Source: Deltaproteobacteria bacterium
GTDB lineage: Bacteria > Desulfobacterota > DSM-4660 > Desulfatiglandales > B25-G16
NCBI GenBank assembly: GCA_020348625.1
Contig: CP070752.1
Span: 2,091,003 to 2,103,384, forward strand
Length of the DNA: 12,382 nt
Direction: 5' to 3'
Below, in pieces: positions 1-6,325 of the stretch. Position 1 is the stretch's first letter. Every line of letters starts with the position of its first letter. The notes beneath the pieces are model-generated. The model ran no database searches. It was given only the letters and a program-made list of their open reading frames with translations, and was not told where the DNA came from. The translations under genes and the position numbers were made by a program.

Positions 1-227
1 ACCGCCGAGAACGACTCAAAGGGGCAATTGCTGTACTGTGCCATCAATCGTGCAATGGTCGTTTTGCCTGAACCCGGTGGCCCCCAGAATATTACCGAAA
101 ACAGATTGCCGGTCTCAAGAGACCTCCTAAGCGCCCTTCCCGGACCCAAAAGGTGATCCTGGCCCACAACATCTTCGATTCTTTCGGGTCTGAGCCGGGT
201 GGCAAGCGGCGAAATCTTCAGATCCAT
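1..227 (-). CDS. rarA: Replication-associated recombination protein A (RarA/MgsA), N-terminal part
   Basis: This is the first 75 codons of a minus-strand gene that runs off the left edge of the window. Reading from ATG at 227-225, the protein opens with SPLATRLRP, then a VGQDHLLGPG segment (residues 21-30), then WGPPGSGKTT with the Walker A P-loop at residues 49-56. This order is the signature of the RarA/MgsA (WRNIP1-like) branch of AAA+ ATPases, which act at stalled replication forks and are related to clamp-loader subunits and RuvB. The start sits 4 nt after the TGA of the upstream response-regulator gene, and the intervening bases (AGGGTGAGGTA before ATG) give a good ribosome site, so the two genes are probably co-transcribed and translationally coupled. 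Nothing downstream of the P-loop can be judged here. Confidence 0.9.
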   Translation of the reverse strand, partial: MDLKISPLATRLRPERIEDVVGQDHLLGPGRALRRSLETGNLFSVIFWGPPGSGKTTIARLMAQYSNCPFESFSA

Positions 228-231
228 TACC

Positions 232-615
232 TCACCCTGTCTCCATTTCAACGAGCCCTTCAACGAGATGCACGGTGTTGTGCATGGAGAAGGGCCTGCT
301 TATGACAAGATCTGCGCCGGATTCCTTGAACTGGGACAGGTCCAATTCTTTGTCCGGCCCCTTCATGAGTATGATCGGCGTTCTTTCGCTCATTTCCTTG
401 ATCTGTTTTGCCACGTTAAAACCGCTGGTGCCGGGCAGGGCGATATCGCTCATGACCACATCAAACTTCTTCTTGCTCTTCCCAAACATTCGTATTCCGG
501 CCGTAGCTGCTGAACAAGTAACTACCTCGTGTCCCCTCTCGGTCAGCATTCTGGCTAGTATATCCCTGATGATATGCTCGTATACAATAAGGAGTATATG
601 CGCCTCTTTTTTCAT
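232..615 (-). CDS. Single-domain response regulator with degenerate receiver pocket
   Basis: This 127-aa protein consists only of a CheY-like receiver domain. I chose ATG 615-613 over the in-frame ATG at 636 because AGAAGG lies 9 nt upstream of it and the domain begins at once (HILLIV). The presumed phospho-acceptor is D57 in VVMSDIALPG, and the P108 loop (ISRPFS) is recognisable. Other pocket residues are changed. The acidic metal-binding pair of the usual VDDE motif is Y12-E13, the switch Thr/Ser is K85 in IILMKG, and the conserved Lys before Pro is R107. The fold therefore looks intact, but Mg-dependent phosphorylation is doubtful, and the protein may work as a phosphorylation-independent pseudo-receiver. 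It has no output domain. It lies 4 nt upstream of rarA, so a link to replication stress is possible but inferred from position only. Confidence 0.82.
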   Translation of the reverse strand: MKKEAHILLIVYEHIIRDILARMLTERGHEVVTCSAATAGIRMFGKSKKKFDVVMSDIALPGTSGFNVAKQIKEMSERTPIILMKGPDKELDLSQFKESGADLVISRPFSMHNTVHLVEGLVEMETG

Positions 616-679
616 TTGAGTAGCCCTTCTCGCCATGGAGAGATACCAGATTTAGGAGAAAGTAAATGGCTGTTACTGG

Positions 680-707
680 AATACCTGGAATGTGTTTCAC
701 AGGTATT
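680..707. repeat. 8-bp perfect inverted repeat in the rarA-operon/dnaE divergent spacer
   Basis: AATACCTG (680-687) and CAGGTATT (700-707) are perfect inverted copies separated by 12 nt. The pair lies between the response-regulator start (615) and the dnaE promoter (758-786). It could be an operator for a dimeric regulator or a small stem-loop in the leader of the minus-strand transcript. The sequence does not decide between these. Confidence 0.5.
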
Positions 708-721
708 TATTTCACTCGAAC

Positions 722-747
722 AACCCCGTACGTGTTGGCGGGTTTTT
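722..747 (+). terminator. Weak terminator-like hairpin with T-tract upstream of the dnaE promoter
   Basis: A short stem (AACCCCG at 722-728 with CGGGTT at 739-744, one bulged C) has a 10-nt loop and runs straight into five T residues (743-747). The shape is that of an intrinsic terminator read left to right. It ends 11 nt before the dnaE -35 box, and no plus-strand gene lies to its left in this window. The stem is short, so it may be chance. Confidence 0.25.
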
Positions 748-757
748 CTAAAAAGAC

Positions 758-786
758 TTGATGCTCTCTTTTCTTTGCCTTATGAT
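758..786 (+). promoter_or_regulatory. Sigma70-type promoter for dnaE
   Basis: TTGATG (758-763) is followed by exactly 17 nt and then TATGAT (781-786). These match the consensus boxes at 4/6 and 5/6 with optimal spacing. Transcription would start near 793, leaving a leader of about 95 nt before the dnaE ATG. No other pair of this quality was seen in the spacer. Confidence 0.6.
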
Positions 787-888
787 AACACGAAAAAGAC
801 ACCGGCTCATTTCAGCGGCTTCTTTCGTTATCGCTCACAGCATGTTCTTATTAATCGTATCTAATTCAAGGAATTTCGTCAAACACAT

Positions 889-3800
889 ATGTCTGCAAAA
901 TCTCCCACTAAAGCCGAAGTAAAAGACGGACGCCCCTTTGTCCACTTACATAATCACACCGAATTCAGCTTGCTTGACGGAGCAATCCGTATCGATAGAC
1001 TCCTGAAGAAGGCTGCGACCTTAGGCATGGATACCGTTGCGATTACCGATCACGGCAACATGTTCGGAGCAGTAGAGTTTTACTCCCTGGCCCACAAGGC
1101 AGGTATCAAACCGATCATCGGGTGCGAGGCATACGTAGCACCCGGCAGCAGGACCGAGAAGTCCCCCTCGCCTGATGGGCAGCCAACCGCGTACCATCTG
1201 GTTCTGCTCGTGATGAATGAGCATGGGTACAGGAATCTCAGCAAGTTGGTAACGCTCGGGAACCTCGAGGGCTTTTACTACAATCCCCGAATCGATATGG
1301 ACCTATTGAGGCACCATAACGAAGGACTCATTGCCCTGTCAGCGTGCCTCAAGGGTCATATCCCCTACTTCTTGAGGAGGGGAAGGATCGAGGAGGCAAA
1401 AGAATATGCTCGTCAGCTTTCGTCCATTTTTGATCAGGACCGTTTCTACCTGGAGGTAATGGCCAATAAAATGCCCGAGCAGATCGAAGTAAACGGGCTC
1501 CTTAAAGAGCTGGCCCACGAGATGTCACTTCCGCTTGTTGCCACCAACGACTGTCACTATTTGAATAAAGATGACGCTGAAGCTCACGATATCCTCCTGT
1601 GCATCCAGACGGGAAAAAGCGTGGATGATCCCAACAGGCTGAAGCTTTCCAATGATGAGCTCTATTTCAAATCCCGTCAAGAGATGGACCGCGATCTTGC
1701 CGGGTTTCAAGAGGCCCTGGACAATACCGTGCACCTAGCCAAACGATGCTGCTACGAGATGGAGTTTGGCAAGTATAAGTATCCTGTTTTTCAGGTAGCC
1801 GGAAAGGCTACGCTAGAAGAAACATTCGAAAAGGCGGCCAGAGAAGGTATGGAAGAGAGGCTTGCGCGCAAGGAGGTTCTCGAAGGCCGTGTGCGCCCAG
1901 AACTCAAAGCCGAATATGAAGACCGTTTGACTTACGAAATCGAAGTCATTACCGAAATGGGCTTCCCGGGCTACTTCCTAATCGTGGCCGATTTCATAGA
2001 CTATGCGAGGAAATCAGGCATCCCCGTGGGTCCCGGTAGGGGCTCTGCTGCCGGGTCCTTGACAGCCTATGCGCTCAAGATTACCGACATTGACCCGATC
2101 AAACACGGTCTTCTCTTCGAGCGCTTTCTCAATCCGGGCCGCATCAGTATGCCCGATATTGACATAGACTTCTGCATCAAGAATCGAGATGGGGTCATCG
2201 ATTATGTCAGCGAGAAATATGGGCGGGAAAATGTCTCCCAGATCATAACGTTCGGTACCATGAAGGCCCGTGCCGTTATTCGAGATGTGGGCCGTTCCCT
2301 GAACATGTCATACGCCGAAGCCGACAGGATAGCCAAACTAATCCCCGAAGGGCTCAATATCACCCTTGACGAGGCAATAGAGACGGAGCCCCAGCTCAAG
2401 GCCCTGGAGGAAGGACGCGATGAAGAAGAGAAGCTCTTACGTATCAGCAGATCCTTAGAGGGCCTCACCAGACACGCCTCGACCCACGCCTCCGGCATCG
2501 TCATATCCGACAGACCTCTGGTTGACTACCTGCCGCTCTTCAGGGGGCCCAATGGGGAAGTAATGACCCAGTTCACCATGGATCAAGTGGCAAAACTGGG
2601 CCTCATAAAATTCGACTTCTTAGGGCTCAAGACCCTGACCGTCATACAAGACACCGTAGACCTTGTTAAAGAGACGACGGGCAACCTCGTTAAGCTCGAT
2701 GAAATAGCAATGGATGATGATAAGACCTTCCAACTGATCAGCGAGGGCAGGACAACCGGGGTTTTTCAACTGGAAAGCACGGGGATGAAGGAACTCCTCA
2801 GGAACCTCAAGCCAAATGTCTTCGATGATGTCGTGGCATCGGTTGCGCTGTTTCGGCCGGGGCCCTTGGGCAGCAATATGGTTGCCGATTTTATTCGAAG
2901 AAAGCACGGTGAAATTAAGATAACCTTTCCCTTGCCCGAACTGGAGGATATTCTCACCGAAACCTACGGGGTCATTGTCTATCAAGAGCAGGTTATGCGA
3001 ATCGCCCAGATGCTGGCCAACTACACCCTCTCAGAGGCGGATGTGCTCCGAAAGGTCATCAGCAAAAAGCAGGCTGAAGAGATGGCACAGCAGAAAGAAC
3101 GTTTTCTGGATGGGACAAGCCAGAACAACCTGGATAGACATAAGGCGGCCCATGTTTTTGACTTGATAGAAAAATTTGGCGGTTACGGTTTTAACAAATC
3201 CCATTCGGTAGCCTATGCCATGATCGCCTATATTACCGCCTTTCTCAAGGCCCACTACCCGGTCCAGTTCATGGCTGCGTTACTCACCGAAGACATGGGA
3301 AGTCAGGATAAAACCATCAAGAACATTGCCGAATGTAAGGAGATGGGCATACCCATTCTCCCCCCTGACATCAATGAGAGTCAGGTGGATTTTGCCGTTG
3401 TCGGGGATAGTATCCGTTTTGGTCTGGCCGCGGTGAAGAACGTGGGCATCAAGGCCGTGGAAGCAATCGTTTGTGAAAGAGAGGTGAGCGGTTCATTTAA
3501 GTCACTTACCGACTTTTGTAAGCGCGTGGACAAGGCAAAGGTAAATAAGAGGGTGTTGGAAAGTCTTATCCAGTGCGGGGCTTTTGACTTTACTAGTGCA
3601 TTTCGGTCGCAGTTGTTTGCGTCCTTGAACGATGCCCTGGCCCTCGGAGGCATGAGTGAAGATCCAAACCAGCTGAACATGTTCGCCCTCCTCCCGTCCG
3701 AAGAAGAGGAAGAGACACCTGATCATGCCGATCTGGAGGAATGGGACGATGATGAGAAGTTGCGTAAGGAAAAGGAATCCCTCGGATTCTATATTACCGG

Positions 3801-4383
3801 ACATCCTCTTGATCGTTACGGAGATGTGATATCCAGGTTCGCTATTACAACAACGCAGGATCTTGCCGGAGTTAAGGATAAGGAGACGGTAAGGCTATCG
3901 GGGCTCGTCAACACTCTGCGTATCAAGAGAACCAGAAAAGGGGATAAGATGGCGATCATTCGCCTAGAAGACAAGCACGGTTTCACCGAGGTAGTTGTAT
4001 TCCCGGATGTGTTCACTCGATGCGCTTCAATCCTGAGCGATGACCGACCCCTTTTGGTAACAGGAGAGGCCGAGGTCGGCGAGAATATCGCTAAGATCAG
4101 GGCTCAGGACATTGTCCCCTTGGAAACGGTAAAACAGAAAGCAATCACGGCAATCTCAATTCCCATTTCACAGGAAGGCCTGAGCCGGTCAAGCCTCATG
4201 AAGCTCAAGGACCTCGTGTTTCGGTATCCCGGGGAATGCAAACTCATATTTAAGATCAACCTTGACGGAAACACCCAGTCCACTATTGCCGCTCACAACC
4301 GTTACAGCATTATGCCCGAGGAAACCCTGATCCAGCAGATCGAATCTCTCGTTGGAACCAAGGTAATTCGTGACGTAGAGTGA
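889..4383 (+). CDS. dnaE: DNA polymerase III alpha subunit (DnaE1 type)
   Basis: This is the catalytic subunit of the replicative polymerase, 1164 aa, close to full length for E. coli-type DnaE. An in-frame TAA at 862-864 makes ATG 889 the only usable start. The nearest Shine-Dalgarno-like AAGGA lies 16 nt away, so initiation may be weak. The N-terminal PHP domain (about 17-225) keeps what look like all the metal ligands: H19, H21, D30, H55, E80, H103, C153, D221 and H223. The polymerase core follows, with the nucleotide-binding GPGRGSAAGS (from G381), the catalytic PDIDIDF (D423, D425) and KFDFLGL (D576). A helix-hairpin-helix lies near 845-865 (AAVKNVGIKA). QLNMF at 928-932 is a good beta-clamp-binding motif, and an OB fold begins near 1001. 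No frameshift is visible. It stands alone on its transcript, possibly with the Nudix gene 259 nt downstream. Confidence 0.97.
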   Translation: MSAKSPTKAEVKDGRPFVHLHNHTEFSLLDGAIRIDRLLKKAATLGMDTVAITDHGNMFGAVEFYSLAHKAGIKPIIGCEAYVAPGSRTEKSPSPDGQPTAYHLVLLVMNEHGYRNLSKLVTLGNLEGFYYNPRIDMDLLRHHNEGLIALSACLKGHIPYFLRRGRIEEAKEYARQLSSIFDQDRFYLEVMANKMPEQIEVNGLLKELAHEMSLPLVATNDCHYLNKDDAEAHDILLCIQTGKSVDDPNRLKLSNDELYFKSRQEMDRDLAGFQEALDNTVHLAKRCCYEMEFGKYKYPVFQVAGKATLEETFEKAAREGMEERLARKEVLEGRVRPELKAEYEDRLTYEIEVITEMGFPGYFLIVADFIDYARKSGIPVGPGRGSAAGSLTAYALKITDIDPIKHGLLFERFLNPGRISMPDIDIDFCIKNRDGVIDYVSEKYGRENVSQIITFGTMKARAVIRDVGRSLNMSYAEADRIAKLIPEGLNITLDEAIETEPQLKALEEGRDEEEKLLRISRSLEGLTRHASTHASGIVISDRPLVDYLPLFRGPNGEVMTQFTMDQVAKLGLIKFDFLGLKTLTVIQDTVDLVKETTGNLVKLDEIAMDDDKTFQLISEGRTTGVFQLESTGMKELLRNLKPNVFDDVVASVALFRPGPLGSNMVADFIRRKHGEIKITFPLPELEDILTETYGVIVYQEQVMRIAQMLANYTLSEADVLRKVISKKQAEEMAQQKERFLDGTSQNNLDRHKAAHVFDLIEKFGGYGFNKSHSVAYAMIAYITAFLKAHYPVQFMAALLTEDMGSQDKTIKNIAECKEMGIPILPPDINESQVDFAVVGDSIRFGLAAVKNVGIKAVEAIVCEREVSGSFKSLTDFCKRVDKAKVNKRVLESLIQCGAFDFTSAFRSQLFASLNDALALGGMSEDPNQLNMFALLPSEEEEETPDHADLEEWDDDEKLRKEKESLGFYITGHPLDRYGDVISRFAITTTQDLAGVKDKETVRLSGLVNTLRIKRTRKGDKMAIIRLEDKHGFTEVVVFPDVFTRCASILSDDRPLLVTGEAEVGENIAKIRAQDIVPLETVKQKAITAISIPISQEGLSRSSLMKLKDLVFRYPGECKLIFKINLDGNTQSTIAAHNRYSIMPEETLIQQIESLVGTKVIRDVE

Positions 4384-4402
4384 ATCTCTCCGCCTTCTCG
4401 CG

Positions 4403-4432
4403 CCCGCCTGGATCATCCTCGCCAGAGGCGGG
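4403..4432 (+). other. GC-rich hairpin just after dnaE
   Basis: CCCGCCT (4403-4409) pairs with AGGCGGG (4426-4432) around a 16-nt loop, starting 20 nt after the dnaE stop. It could stall or protect the 3' end of the mRNA, but the bases after it (TAAAGGGAAA) are not a T-tract, so it is not a classical intrinsic terminator. Confidence 0.4.
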
Positions 4433-4472
4433 TAAAGGGAAAAAGCAGGCTCAAAGCACCTGCCCAGCCCGC

Positions 4473-4531
4473 CCTGTTGAATGGGAGCTTGTTATTCCTC
4501 CATTGGTATCTTAAAACGGGTATTCAACAGG
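4473..4531. repeat. 10-bp perfect inverted repeat enclosing a weak promoter, upstream of the Nudix gene
   Basis: CCTGTTGAAT (4473-4482) and ATTCAACAGG (4522-4531) are perfect inverted copies 39 nt apart. The spacer contains TTGTTA (4489-4494), 17 nt and TAAAAC (4512-4517), each box matching sigma70 consensus at 4/6. An operator pair flanking a promoter for the downstream Nudix gene is one reading, and a long-loop hairpin in a read-through dnaE message is another. Confidence 0.4.
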
Positions 4532-4642
4532 CTGAAGTGCAAAAAAAGATATCCATATCCCTCAATAATACTGGCTCAAGCAGAACACATGCCCATCACT
4601 GTTCTTTGTAGTGAAAGCAATAATCGAAAAGAGGTATTTGTT

Positions 4643-5164
4643 ATGGAACAAAAGATACAGAGCTTGGCGAGTCTCGGTACACAGAACTTTACCGTCTATC
4701 TGGATGAGGTGAAGCTGAAAAATGGGCGGATAGGCAAGAGGATCCGCGTCGACCATCCACAAGCGGCAGCAGTGGTTCCTTTTGTCTCTGACAAGGAACT
4801 TATCATGGTCAGGCAGCACCGCTATGCTCTCGGGAGAGAGACGCTTGAGATCCCTGCAGGTAAGGTCGACAAGGGTGAGACCCCTGAAGAGTGCATCAAG
4901 AGGGAGTTAATTGAGGAAACCGGTTTTAGAGCTCAATCCATTGAATGGCTTTATACCTACGCCCCTGCTATCGGGTACTCTAATGAGCTCATTCACCTCT
5001 ATGTGAGCAGGGATCTGCATAAGCTGGAAAAACCCGTTGACGAACATGAGATATCATCCGTTGAGATCTATACCTTGGAAGAGGTCTCAAGGATGATTCA
5101 AGACAAGAAGATTCTCGACAGCAAAACCATCATATCCCTGGCCCTCATTGGGGCGTTAGGATAG
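4643..5164 (+). CDS. Nudix hydrolase, probably ADP-ribose pyrophosphatase
   Basis: This is a 173-aa cytoplasmic Nudix enzyme. The box GX5EX7REUXEEXGU is complete at residues 73-95 (from GKVDKGE through RELIEETGF), supplying the Glu cluster that binds Mg. The upstream segment VVPFVSDKELIMVRQHRYALG followed by LEIPAG is the typical lead-in of the NudF/ADP-ribose pyrophosphatase group, which hydrolyses ADP-ribose to AMP and ribose 5-phosphate. Substrate is inferred from family resemblance. I start at ATG 4643 because AGAGG lies 8 nt upstream and Nudix homology begins there. The open frame continues upstream to 4481 but encodes nothing Nudix-like. It ends 6 bp from the convergent rhodanese gene. 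Confidence 0.88.
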   Translation: MEQKIQSLASLGTQNFTVYLDEVKLKNGRIGKRIRVDHPQAAAVVPFVSDKELIMVRQHRYALGRETLEIPAGKVDKGETPEECIKRELIEETGFRAQSIEWLYTYAPAIGYSNELIHLYVSRDLHKLEKPVDEHEISSVEIYTLEEVSRMIQDKKILDSKTIISLALIGALG

Positions 5165-5170
5165 AGGAAG

Positions 5171-5791
5171 CTATTTCTTTTCTTTAACAACTGTATCAGG
5201 AGGGTAGATATACTTAGGATCTATCTCATAGGTCCACGGGAGGCCCCACCATTGCCACCCGTAAAACCGGCGATGATTGTATGCAGGAATCTTGTTCCTC
5301 TTAGCCAGTTGACGGTAGAACTTGTGCCTGTTCTGATCTTCGTAGGTGGGAAACGGTGGTCCCTCGAACCCGTCCTTTACGTTATAAACGTTCTTAAAGC
5401 CCGCCTTGATAAGCTGTCTGGCTGCCAAGATGCTCCTGGTACCGTCCCTGGATATGATGAGGAGGTTATTGTCCTTCTGAAACTTCTTGCTTATTTCTTC
5501 GACGAACGCCTTATTGTTATTGGTTAGTTGATACTCCCACTGCTCGTCTTTTTGTACCAATTGGTCGCTCATGAAATAGAGGGGAAACAGGTGCGCCATC
5601 GGTGCATGACCTATGAACTGATATTCTGCACGTGTCCTTACATCGATCAAGTAGGTGTCGGGAACCGTATTGAGCATGTCATAGGCTTCAATAGACAGGA
5701 TGTCCTTTGGTTCCTGTGACGATGCTGGCATTTGCAGAAACGCCGTTACAGAGAGAAAGGATAGGCTCAGAACGAAAAGTAACCGCCTCAT
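5171..5791 (-). CDS. Exported rhodanese-domain protein lacking the catalytic cysteine
   Basis: This 206-aa protein has a classical signal peptide (MRR, then a hydrophobic stretch 4-19, likely cleavage around ASS-QE at residues 23-27), which puts it in the periplasm. The rhodanese fold spans about 30-146: DTYLIDVRTRAEY (45-57) includes the usual DVR-x-x-x-E-Y, and LLIISRDGTRSILAA (110-124) is the active-site loop, followed by AGFKNVYNVKDGFEGP. The sulfur-carrying Cys that normally starts this loop is Ser here (S114), so sulfurtransferase activity is unlikely. The C-terminal extension is rich in aromatics (WQWWGLPW, 179-186, and YIYPP). An inactive rhodanese might bind a partner or act as a structural domain. 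The Shine-Dalgarno is weak (GGGGA about 13 nt from ATG). It converges on the Nudix gene. Confidence 0.85.
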   Translation of the reverse strand: MRRLLFVLSLSFLSVTAFLQMPASSQEPKDILSIEAYDMLNTVPDTYLIDVRTRAEYQFIGHAPMAHLFPLYFMSDQLVQKDEQWEYQLTNNNKAFVEEISKKFQKDNNLLIISRDGTRSILAARQLIKAGFKNVYNVKDGFEGPPFPTYEDQNRHKFYRQLAKRNKIPAYNHRRFYGWQWWGLPWTYEIDPKYIYPPDTVVKEKK

Positions 5792-5847
5792 TTCAAACAG
5801 CTTTCCCCATAACCGTTGTTATCGATCTCACATGAGATTAGCCCTGA

Positions 5848-5875
5848 ATTAAACAAAGTTGCTCTGATTTGTCAA
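5848..5875 (-). promoter_or_regulatory. Sigma70-type promoter for the rhodanese-domain gene
   Basis: Reading leftward, a perfect TTGACA (5875-5870) is followed by 16 nt and TTTAAT (5853-5848, 5/6 match). Transcription would begin near 5841, about 50 nt before the ATG. A small inverted repeat, ATCTCA-CA-TGAGAT (5825-5838), falls in the first bases of that transcript and could be an operator or leader hairpin. Confidence 0.6.
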
Positions 5876-5971
5876 TAAAAATATGGCGCTGTTTAGTGAT
5901 GCTCAACAACATGAAAAAGGTGGGGTTGATACCATCTATATTCCGGTAAACTGGCGGGGCCGGGGTTTTCT

Positions 5972-6169
5972 TCAATTCTTTGATTCCATGGTGTTTAAGA
6001 GAGGCGGCATGATTAATTCGGAATTCAAGATCGCAGACTGACTGCCAGACCGCTCCTGATATGCGATAAATTCCGGACACTCTTCCCTGAAAGGGCACTT
6101 CGCCTCGCATATTCGAACGTCTATTCGGGGATTATTCTTCTTCCTGAGGCAGTAAATATAATCGGCCAT
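5972..6169 (-). CDS. Small four-cysteine protein of unknown function
   Basis: This 65-aa protein is likely genuine. AAAGGA lies 6 nt before its ATG and an excellent promoter sits about 60 nt further upstream. The N-terminal half is charged and holds four cysteines, C7, C21, C25 and C31 (YCLRKK, then RICEAKCPFREECPEF). The C-x3-C-x5-C spacing with nearby Pro suggests a bound metal, either zinc or an iron-sulfur centre. There is no signal peptide or membrane segment, so it is probably cytoplasmic. The C-terminal half (from about residue 38) has no recognisable feature and is rich in Ser, Asn and Leu. I do not recognise the family. It is separated from the rhodanese gene by 180 nt that carries that gene's own promoter. 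Confidence 0.7.
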   Translation of the reverse strand: MADYIYCLRKKNNPRIDVRICEAKCPFREECPEFIAYQERSGSQSAILNSELIMPPLLNTMESKN

Positions 6170-6196
6170 ATATCATCCTTTCTAGCAACAAAGCAC

Positions 6197-6225
6197 TTTA
6201 CAACTAACTACACTTTTATTATAAT
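6197..6225 (+). promoter_or_regulatory. Rightward sigma70-type promoter for the M23 peptidase-priA operon
   Basis: TTTACA (6197-6202, 5/6) is followed by exactly 17 nt and a perfect TATAAT (6220-6225). The expected start is near 6232, giving a leader of about 95 nt before the TTG start at 6326. The region is far more AT-rich than the genes on either side. Confidence 0.62.
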
Positions 6226-6234
6226 TTTTTATAT

Positions 6235-6263
6235 TTTATACTATAAAGAAATATATATGTCAA
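6235..6263 (-). promoter_or_regulatory. Leftward sigma70-type promoter for the four-cysteine protein
   Basis: Reading leftward, a perfect TTGACA (6263-6258) is followed by exactly 17 nt and TATAAA (6240-6235, 5/6). The expected start is near 6228, giving a leader of about 60 nt before the ATG at 6169. Its -10 box is one half of the small palindrome TTTATA-C-TATAAA (6235-6247). It faces the rightward promoter at 6197-6225, and the predicted start points are only a few bases apart. Confidence 0.65.
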
Positions 6264-6325
6264 CTATTTTTATTAAATAATTATGTATAAGCCGAGGTAA
6301 CCCTCTTACCCTTGGGACTCAGAAG

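Noticed and set aside
616..636. Seven-residue N-terminal extension of the response regulator (ATG at 636)
   Set aside because: No ribosome-binding sequence precedes that ATG, while AGAAGG is well placed for the ATG at 615, where the receiver fold begins.
574..864. Plus-strand open frame of 96 codons before dnaE
   Set aside because: It overlaps the response regulator start and the dnaE promoter, ends before dnaE, and shows no motif or ribosome site.
4403..4432. Intrinsic terminator for dnaE
   Set aside because: The stem is convincing but no T-run follows it, so I report it only as a hairpin.
4481..4642. A 54-codon upstream extension of the Nudix protein
   Set aside because: The extension has no Nudix similarity, covers the inverted repeat and candidate promoter, and the internal ATG at 4643 has a much better ribosome site.
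5838..6110. A 90-codon minus-strand frame overlapping the four-cysteine gene
   Set aside because: Its start lies inside the four-cysteine gene without a Shine-Dalgarno, and the other frame has a strong ribosome site and promoter at the right distance.
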